NCBI GenBank assembly: GCA_903891735.1
Contig: CAITFQ010000083.1
Coordinates: forward strand, 1 to 10,425
Source: Candidatus Uhrbacteria bacterium
GTDB lineage: Bacteria > Patescibacteriota > Patescibacteriia > UBA9934
Direction: 5' to 3'
Length of the DNA: 10,425 bases
The notes beneath the pieces are model-generated. The model searched no databases. It was not told the DNA's origin and saw nothing but the letters and a program-made list of their open reading frames with translations. The translations under genes were made by a program, and so were the position numbers. Shown here in pieces: positions 6,412 to 10,425 of this stretch; position 1 is the first letter of the stretch; each line of letters opens with the position of its first letter.

Positions 6412-6571
6412 GTCAGCGAAGACGAGCGGTGTGTCCTACGACGAGTCGAGAGGCCGACCCGAGAAAAACTTGCCGGAGCTTACGTCGGAGGATCAGCAAC
6501 GAGGCAACCCTTAGGTTTTTCTGGGCTGAGGCCTTGAGTGAGAAGTGGGACCACCCGAGTCTCGCGCTGAC
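6412..6571 (+). ncRNA. Candidate structured leader RNA, copy 1 (mutM leader)
   Basis: A 160-nt element ending 28 bases before mutM. Outer pairing is GTCAGC (6412-6417) with GCTGAC (6566-6571), extendable by a base on each side. Next is AGAC (6420-6423) with GTCT (6559-6562), then an internal loop GAGC opposite CGA that may hold tandem G-A pairs. Then come GGTG (6428-6431) with CACC (6552-6555), a bulged T, and GTCC (6433-6436) with GGAC (6548-6551). Inside lies a long hairpin: GGCC (6452-6455) with 6530-6533; CCC plus AGAAAAAC (6458-6469) with GTTTTTCTGGG (6515-6525); and TTGCC (6470-6474) with GGCAA (6503-6507). The outer strands are nearly identical to copy 2. A TAAAAT at 6369-6374 could be a -10, which is weak. 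The frame is open across it from 6402, but nothing there resembles protein. I know no family that matches. Confidence 0.6.
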
Positions 6572-6599
6572 AGGGAATCGATGTTACAGTAACTGCATT

Positions 6600-7412
6600 A
6601 TGCCAGAATTACCAGAAGTCGAAACCGTCAGGCGGCAATTACAGGCTGCTTTGGCCGGTAAAAAGATCAAATCGGCGGAGCTGTGGCAGCGGGGCAGGGA
6701 AGTCCCGGCCGGCCCCAAGTTCGTTGCCCACCTCCTCGGCAAGACCATCAAAGCCATCGACCGCCGCGCCAAGCTCCTCATCTGGCGCTTCACTGACGGC
6801 AGCGGCTTCGTCGGCCACCTCAAAATGACCGGTAAATTCCTGCTTGTACCCAAAAATTATCAGGCCACCAAACATGACCGCCTGCAAATCGTCGTCGCAG
6901 GTAGCGTGGTCGTCTGGCAAGACATTCGCAAGTTCGGTTACGTCAAAGCCTTCAAGGACGACGCTAGCCTTCAATCGATGATCGCCCATTACGGCCCCGA
7001 GCCTCTCATTACCGCCGAGGCCGACCTCGCCGCCTGCTTGCTAACCCCCAAAACTCGCATTATAAAAGCCGCATTACTGGACCAAACCACTATCGCGGGT
7101 ATCGGCAACATCTATGCCGACGAAGCTTGCCACCGGGCTGGCATCCGTCCGACCCGTCGTCTCTCGACCCTTACTGCCGCCGATCGCCTCCGCCTCGCCA
7201 CGGAAATAAAAAAAGTGCTCAACGCCTCTCTTGCCTTGGGCGGCACGACCGCCAACAACTATCTCGACGCCAACGGACAACGCGGCGGCTTCCTCGACCT
7301 CCTCCAGGTCTACGGTCGCGCGGGCGAGCCTTGTCGAACTTGCGCCACGCCAATTAAGAAAATTACTTTAGCTGGTCGCGGTACGCATTATTGTCCGCAA
7401 TGTCAGAAGTAG
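6600..7412 (+). CDS. mutM: Formamidopyrimidine-DNA glycosylase (Fpg/MutM)
   Basis: Base-excision repair enzyme that removes 8-oxoguanine and formamidopyrimidines and nicks the abasic site. It is 270 residues, the normal length. The start at ATG 6600 gives MPELPEVETV, whose proline (exposed after Met removal) is the Schiff-base nucleophile, with the adjacent glutamate. Also present are K58 (RRAKLLIW), H73 and M76 (GHLKMTG), R110 and F112 (QDIRKFG) of the void-filling set, the helix-two-turn-helix LLDQTTIAGIGNIYADE (159-175, N170), and the C-terminal zinc finger with C245, C248, C265 and C268 including GRGTHYCPQC. All key residues are present, so the enzyme is probably active. The upstream frame extension to 6402 is not used because it would remove the N-terminal proline. 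No Shine-Dalgarno site is obvious; a structured element precedes it. Confidence 0.97.
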   Translation: MPELPEVETVRRQLQAALAGKKIKSAELWQRGREVPAGPKFVAHLLGKTIKAIDRRAKLLIWRFTDGSGFVGHLKMTGKFLLVPKNYQATKHDRLQIVVAGSVVVWQDIRKFGYVKAFKDDASLQSMIAHYGPEPLITAEADLAACLLTPKTRIIKAALLDQTTIAGIGNIYADEACHRAGIRPTRRLSTLTAADRLRLATEIKKVLNASLALGGTTANNYLDANGQRGGFLDLLQVYGRAGEPCRTCATPIKKITLAGRGTHYCPQCQK

Positions 7413-7420
7413 CAGGGGAG

Positions 7421-7429
7421 TGGTATACT
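7421..7429 (+). promoter_or_regulatory. Extended -10 promoter for the yibE/F leader
   Basis: TGG followed by TATACT (7424-7429) is a good extended -10. No matching -35 is present at the right distance. It begins nine bases after the mutM stop, and transcription would start near 7436, just before the structured leader at 7447. Confidence 0.55.
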
Positions 7430-7446
7430 TCGTTTACGAGCCTGTA

Positions 7447-7587
7447 GTCAGCAGAGACGAGTGGTGTGTCACTTTCGTCGACCGAGGAATAGCATTTTGC
7501 AGGCCGCCGATTCACTCAAATAATTAATCGGCGAGCGCCAAAATGCCCGACCGAGAAAGAAAGGGGCCACCCGAGTCTAGGGCTGAC
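7447..7587 (+). ncRNA. Candidate structured leader RNA, copy 2 (yibE/F leader)
   Basis: A 141-nt element ending 15 bases before the yibE/F start. GTCAGC (7447-7452) pairs with GCTGAC (7582-7587). AGAC (7455-7458) pairs with GTCT (7575-7578). GGTG (7463-7466) pairs with CACC (7568-7571). After a bulged T, GTC (7468-7470) pairs with GGC (7565-7567) through a U-G wobble, and CTTTC (7472-7476) pairs with GAAAG (7559-7563). The inner hairpin has GCATTTTG (7492-7499) with CAAAATGC (7539-7546) and CGCCGATT (7505-7512) with AATCGGCG (7526-7533). The 24-base left outer strand matches copy 1 at 21 positions and the 21-base right outer strand at 19, while the interior is unrelated. The wobble pair, U-A in copy 1, favours a plus-strand RNA. 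It has its own promoter. Function is unknown; a cis-regulatory role is inferred. Confidence 0.65.
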
Positions 7588-7602
7588 GGGTAAATCAAAA
7601 CT

Positions 7603-8754
7603 ATGTTTAAGAAAATACTTCTCGCGATTTCGTTCTCCCTTCTGCTCCTCTCCCCGAGCCTCGTTTTCGCGCAAACCGCCCCTTCGCCCGAAGTCCCTTC
7701 AGCCGATCCAAGCGGCACCATCAACAACGAGGTTAAGGCCACCATCACCCAAATCATCAGCCAAAGCCAGGATAACAACGGCGTGCCGCAGATTACTTTT
7801 GCCGCTTTAGGCGACGACGGCCACAACTACACCGTCAACACCGGCGACTCCCTCAGCACCGGCCTTCGTTACTCCCTGAAAGCAGGGGATCGCGTCATTC
7901 TCCAAATCATCGACAACGGTGACGGCAGCCAAACCGCCTATCTCGGCGACGTTGTCCGCACCAAAGGCCTGTTTCTCGTCGCTCTCGTCTTTGCGTTAGT
8001 CACTTTGCTTGTCGGCCGCGGTCGTGGTTTCGCCGCCTTAGTCGGCTTCGGCGTCACGCTGGCCATTCTCTTCTGGTTCGTTTTCCCTATGATTCTCGCC
8101 GGTCACGATCCGGTCATGATTTCTGTGCTCGCTGGTATCGTCATGCTAGCCATCAATCTAAGCCTCGCCCACGGCCTGACCCGCAGCACTGGAGTTGCTT
8201 TTGCTAGCTGTTCTCTCGGCGTCGTCCTATCTTGGGCCTTCGCCGCCTTATTCGTCTTTGTCGCCAAACTCTCGGGGCTCGCTGACGAACAATCCGTCTT
8301 CCTTTACTGGCAAGTCGGCGGCATCAGCGTACCGCAGGGCATTTTGCTGGCCGGCATCATCCTCGGTGCCGTCGGTGTTTTGGACGACGTGGCTATCACC
8401 CAATGCGAAACCATCGCGGAACTCAAGGCCGCAGATCCCAAGCTTGGTGGCCGCGAACTCTTCTCCCGCGGCATGCGTGTCGGCCGCCACCACATTGCTA
8501 GCACCGTCAACACTCTTGTCCTCGCTTATGCCGGCGCCTCCCTCCCACTGTTCCTCATTTTCATGGCGGATCATTCCGTGTCTCTCTCGCGTTTCTTGAA
8601 CACGGAAGCCGTGGCCGAAGAAATCGTCCGCACGCTCGGCGGCACCTGCGCCCTTGTCCTCACCGTTCCTGTCGCCTCATTACTTGCTGCTCTCGTCTGG
8701 TCACGCGCCAAAAAGTCCTCCCTGCACGGCTTTACTGAACACGAACACGACTAA
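7603..8754 (+). CDS. YibE/F family membrane protein
   Basis: A 383-residue exported and membrane-embedded protein. It has a signal peptide or first helix (1-24, FKKILLAISFSLLLLSPSLVFA), then an extracytoplasmic strand-rich domain (about 40-118, ending DGSQTAYLGDVVRTKGL), then about seven membrane helices (roughly 121-138, 143-165, 168-190, 196-223, 242-267, 298-320, 342-367). The family signature GVLDDVAITQ (258-267) is clear and is followed by a polar loop (268-297) and the STVNTLVLAYAGASLPL helix. The C-terminus is histidine- and charge-rich. The family's transport or regulatory role has not been established to my knowledge. The gene has a promoter and a long structured leader, and the pilin-like gene follows nine bases after its stop, so the two are likely an operon. 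No Shine-Dalgarno site is visible. Confidence 0.9.
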   Translation: MFKKILLAISFSLLLLSPSLVFAQTAPSPEVPSADPSGTINNEVKATITQIISQSQDNNGVPQITFAALGDDGHNYTVNTGDSLSTGLRYSLKAGDRVILQIIDNGDGSQTAYLGDVVRTKGLFLVALVFALVTLLVGRGRGFAALVGFGVTLAILFWFVFPMILAGHDPVMISVLAGIVMLAINLSLAHGLTRSTGVAFASCSLGVVLSWAFAALFVFVAKLSGLADEQSVFLYWQVGGISVPQGILLAGIILGAVGVLDDVAITQCETIAELKAADPKLGGRELFSRGMRVGRHHIASTVNTLVLAYAGASLPLFLIFMADHSVSLSRFLNTEAVAEEIVRTLGGTCALVLTVPVASLLAALVWSRAKKSSLHGFTEHEHD

Positions 8755-8763
8755 TCGCTTCAT

Positions 8764-9270
8764 ATGCGCCACCACTTCGGCCACCTCGGTCGCACCAAGC
8801 TCGACATTCTGACTGGTTTTGCCACCGTCCTGCTTATCGTGGCCACCGTCGTCTTGCTCAGCAACCCTGGCCATGTCCTCGCCCAAAAGTACGACGCCCG
8901 TCGCCAGGACGACATCCGCGCCCTCATGCAAGCCGTTCTCACCCTCCAGTCGACGGATCCCAACGCCTTTTACGCCTTCCAAGCCGCCGTCACTGCCGCC
9001 GGCGCGCCACCTCGCGTCATGCTCGGTGCCAACTCCGATTGCTCTGGCAGCTGGGGTACTCAATGCTCGGACGCCATTCTCGCGGATCACTGCGTCGACA
9101 CCAACGCCTACCTCGGCCCCTACCTAAAATCCATTCCCTTCGATCTCTCAAGCCCTCTCTTCTCCGAACGCCAAACCGGCTATTACCTCACCCTCACGGC
9201 CACATCGATTGAGGTGGGCGCCTGCAACCCCTCCGGCCCCGACCCTATTTTCTTACAACGACCTTTATAA
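8764..9270 (+). CDS. Pilin-like single-pass membrane protein
   Basis: A 168-residue protein with a basic N-terminus (RHHFGHLGRTK), one hydrophobic helix (about 15-33, LTGFATVLLIVATVVLL), then NPGHVLAQKYDARRQDDIRALMQAVLTLQ (split at about 34-62), the charged amphipathic segment typical of CPR type IV pilin-like proteins (NP......A+D..R..D+..L..A+). The C-terminal half has YLGPYLKSIPFDLSSP and GYYLTLTATSIEVGAC, resembling the PFDP and strand pattern of pseudopilins, plus four cysteines (C93, C101, C110, C154) that could form disulfides. The usual prepilin peptidase site (G followed by FTLIE) is missing: there is no glutamate five residues into the hydrophobic stretch. It may be a membrane-anchored relative rather than a processed pilin. 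It is cotranscribed with yibE/F. Moderate certainty. Confidence 0.6.
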   Translation: MRHHFGHLGRTKLDILTGFATVLLIVATVVLLSNPGHVLAQKYDARRQDDIRALMQAVLTLQSTDPNAFYAFQAAVTAAGAPPRVMLGANSDCSGSWGTQCSDAILADHCVDTNAYLGPYLKSIPFDLSSPLFSERQTGYYLTLTATSIEVGACNPSGPDPIFLQRPL

Positions 9271-9359
9271 CGTGGTCAGGTCATTTATTGTAGAGTTTAC
9301 TCAAATATCCCGATAAATACTCGCATAATTTCTCACCAGGATAGACTTTCCTCCAATTT

Positions 9360-9365
9360 TATACT
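9360..9365 (+). promoter_or_regulatory. Candidate -10 for the 181-residue gene
   Basis: TATACT in an AT-rich stretch (CAATTTTATACTACAC). No clear -35 is seen. Transcription would start near 9372, giving a leader of about 75 bases that carries the Shine-Dalgarno site at 9437-9441. The rest of the 9271-9447 spacer is AT-rich compared with its surroundings and shows no hairpin or other recognised signal; in particular, no terminator follows the pilin-like gene. Confidence 0.35.
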
Positions 9366-9436
9366 ACACTAACACGTCGTATCCGGCCTCATCCCGAGCC
9401 TAAATCGACGCCTTTTAAAACATCCAAACCCCAAGC

Positions 9437-9441
9437 AGGAG
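9437..9441 (+). promoter_or_regulatory. Shine-Dalgarno site
   Basis: AGGAG six bases before the ATG at 9448. It fixes the start of the 181-residue gene, and it is the only strong Shine-Dalgarno site seen before a gene in this window. Confidence 0.8.
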
Positions 9442-9447
9442 TCTCTC

Positions 9448-9993
9448 ATGTCCACCGACCCCAAACCCGCAGACGACTTCTCCAAACTCACGCTCGCAGA
9501 GCTCAGTTACCGTTCTTTGGCCGCTCATCATGAGGAAAGCCAGCAACCGAGTCACAGCTCGAGCAACCTGCTGGCCTGGCGCACGATCTCCATCATCGAA
9601 GAAGCCATCGCCGAGCACCCCGAAGTCTCCGCCACCGGGCGCACTGCCGCCCAGCTCGCCGCCATCACTTCCTCCGTCAAAGCCGGCAACTTCGACCGCG
9701 CCCGCCAGCTCGCCTTAGCCTACGGCTTTGCTCATAGCCCGAACGCCTTCAAGGTTGCCGCTCTGGTAGACTACGGCATCAAGCACGCCATCCCCGGCTT
9801 CCCCTACGACGAGGGCTTCCCCCAGGCCACGGACGAGCAGTACGTCATCGTCCGACATGATGGTCGCCGTCTCGACGCCACGGTCGACCTTTCGACCCAG
9901 TACCGTTCCGAAGGCAAGCAGTGGCAAACCAGCGAGGGCATCTTCGCTAAGCACGTCGTCGCCGCCTGGTTCATCAAAACATTGCCCCTCTGA
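9448..9993 (+). CDS. Hypothetical soluble protein, unrecognised
   Basis: A 181-residue protein that I do not recognise. There is no signal peptide, membrane helix or cysteine. Residues 10-115 look helical: LAELSYRSLAAHHEESQ, a serine-rich stretch (SHSSSN), then SIIEEAIAEHPEVSATGRTAAQLAAITSSVKAGNFDRARQLALAYGF split over several helices, reminiscent of TPR-like or helical-bundle proteins (a loose resemblance only). Residues 120-181 look strand-rich (QYVIVRHDGRRLDATVDLSTQYRSEGKQW, ending HVVAAWFIKTLPL). The start is fixed by an AGGAG Shine-Dalgarno site. The stop is TGA and a strong terminator follows, so it is probably a single-gene transcript. Codon use resembles the upstream neighbours, so it is likely a native gene. 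Confidence 0.75.
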   Translation: MSTDPKPADDFSKLTLAELSYRSLAAHHEESQQPSHSSSNLLAWRTISIIEEAIAEHPEVSATGRTAAQLAAITSSVKAGNFDRARQLALAYGFAHSPNAFKVAALVDYGIKHAIPGFPYDEGFPQATDEQYVIVRHDGRRLDATVDLSTQYRSEGKQWQTSEGIFAKHVVAAWFIKTLPL

Positions 9994-10015
9994 CGCCAAG
10001 CGCGTCGCCGTCCCT

Positions 10016-10051
10016 AAACCGGAGCTCTGCCTCACCTGCAGACTCCGGTTT
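10016..10051 (+). terminator. Terminator after the 181-residue gene
   Basis: AAACCGGAG (10016-10024) pairs with CTCCGGTTT (10043-10051). After a bulged C the stem continues as TCTGC (10026-10030) with GCAGA (10038-10042), closing a 7-nt loop. The last arm runs into TTTT. It lies 22 bases past the TGA stop. Confidence 0.9.
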
Positions 10052-10064
10052 TCCGTTTAAAATA

Positions 10065-10106
10065 AAGAAGCCCCTGACACGGACGGAACCGCGCGAGGGT
10101 CTTCTT
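10065..10106. terminator. Second hairpin before the NYN gene
   Basis: AAGAAG and CCCT (10065-10075, with one mismatched C) pair with AGGG and CTTCTT (10096-10106). The loop contains a small CGG-AA-CCG hairpin. On the minus strand CTTCTT runs into TATTTTAAA, so it would terminate leftward transcription better than rightward. It may insulate the NYN promoter in tandem with the preceding terminator. Confidence 0.5.
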
Positions 10107-10141
10107 CGTAGTGGTACTGATTATAGAGCACTTTCCGTTTA

Positions 10142-10150
10142 TGGTAAAAT
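10142..10150 (+). promoter_or_regulatory. Extended -10 promoter for the NYN gene
   Basis: TGG followed by TAAAAT (10145-10150) is an extended -10 like the one at 7421-7429. There is no good -35. The hexamer ends seven bases before the ATG at 10158, so transcription is expected to start at or next to the initiation codon. Confidence 0.6.
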
Positions 10151-10157
10151 CAATCCC

Positions 10158-10425
10158 ATGAACTCCTCGCCCTGCACCATCGCCTACATCGACGCCGCCA
10201 ACCTGCATCGTGGCGTCACGTCGCAAGAATGGCAGCTTGATTATTCACGCTTCATGAACTGGTTACGTGATAAATATCACGTAACCACAGTTTATATTTT
10301 CATCGGTCATCTTTCACAGCAAGAATCCTTCTACCAACTTTTAAAGCGAGCAGGCTATACAATCGTATTTAAAGAAGTTATTTATAACGACGCGGGCAGA
10401 ATCAAGGGCAACTGCGACGTTGATT
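10158..10425 (+). CDS. NYN domain protein (PIN-like nuclease), 3' end outside window
   Basis: 89 codons are visible (MNSSPCTIAYIDAANLHRG...) and the frame is still open at the window edge. The N-terminal YIDAANL with D12 and N15, the LDYSRFMNWLRDKY helix, VYIFIG strand, FYQLLKRAGYTIVFKEV and the KGNCDVD motif (83-89, with D87 and D89) follow the order of the NYN/LabA (DUF88) fold. The aspartates are the expected metal ligands of PIN-like RNases. Members are frequent in CPR genomes; the RNA target is unknown. The start is supported by the extended -10 seven bases upstream and by the family N-terminus; there is no room for a Shine-Dalgarno site. Confidence 0.88.
   Translation, partial: MNSSPCTIAYIDAANLHRGVTSQEWQLDYSRFMNWLRDKYHVTTVYIFIGHLSQQESFYQLLKRAGYTIVFKEVIYNDAGRIKGNCDVD

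Noticed and set aside
6444..6455. AGTCGAGAGGCC, resembling the PyrR-binding loop
   Set aside because: It is not conserved in copy 2, and no pyrimidine gene follows.
6545..6556. TGGGACC in the mutM leader, resembling the T-box TGGNACC motif
   Set aside because: The copy before yibE/F reads GGGGCCACC at this place, the rest of the T-box sequence and specifier loop are absent, and neither gene is an amino-acid gene. The bases are explained by the shared helix.
6402..6599. In-frame N-terminal extension of mutM by 66 residues
   Set aside because: MutM needs proline directly after the initiator Met as nucleophile, which only ATG 6600 gives. The extension overlaps the structured element and looks like no protein.
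6412..7587. The paired elements as two MITE-like insertions with inverted termini
   Set aside because: No flanking target duplication is visible. The similarity covers bulges and internal loops as well as termini, and the change is compensatory on one strand, which fits RNA better. Not fully excluded.
9991..9993. Possible TGA recoding as glycine (Gracilibacteria-type code)
   Set aside because: This TGA is followed within 22 bases by a strong terminator, and no conserved protein in the window needs TGA read through.
10065..10106. Possible tRNA in the GC-rich folded region
   Set aside because: It is too short, with no T-loop GTTCRA, anticodon arm or acceptor pairing.

Overview
This window looks like chromosomal DNA of a Candidate Phyla Radiation (Patescibacteria) bacterium using the standard code. 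The evidence is: a prolyl-tRNA synthetase that runs directly from its pre-insertion motif to its post-insertion motif, a secreted protein with the VY...NEAA...FG..W module typical of CPR surface proteins, a YibE/F protein, a pilin-like protein, an NYN-domain protein, tight spacing and few Shine-Dalgarno sites. TGA ends the 181-residue gene directly before a terminator, so a TGA-glycine code is unlikely. Base composition is near-balanced by eye. The lineage call is inference and no phylum is named.

Layout. Bases 1-1030 (+) hold the 3' end of proS and a small DUF4440/SnoaL-like gene. They converge, through a shared hairpin terminator, on a long minus-strand block (1082-6369). Read in its own direction, this block is truB-rny (TAATG overlap), HU, a secreted surface-module protein, then an ECF sigma factor and an overlapping single-pass membrane protein that is its likely anti-sigma factor. 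HU, the secreted gene and the sigma gene each have a candidate promoter. From 6370 the strand switches: mutM, yibE/F, a pilin-like gene, an unknown 181-residue gene and the start of an NYN-domain nuclease gene are all on +.

The most notable feature is a pair of related structured elements, one in the leader of mutM (6412-6571) and one in the leader of yibE/F (7447-7587). They share near-identical 5' and 3' halves that pair with each other: GTCAGC/GCTGAC, AGAC/GTCT, and GGTG-bulged T-GTC pairing with GRC-CACC. Their interiors differ in sequence, but both fold into long hairpins. A U-A to U-G change in the shared helix points to a plus-strand RNA. I do not recognise the family. A duplicated cis-regulatory leader RNA, possibly a riboswitch, is the best explanation; copy 1 also has a mutually exclusive alternative pairing.

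Other points of interest are two terminators that reuse the same sequence, a candidate autoregulatory ECF promoter, a gapped motif shared between that promoter and the mutM leader, and a probably leaderless NYN gene. No tRNA, rRNA, CRISPR or transposase was seen. No gene-free stretch exceeds 300 bases.
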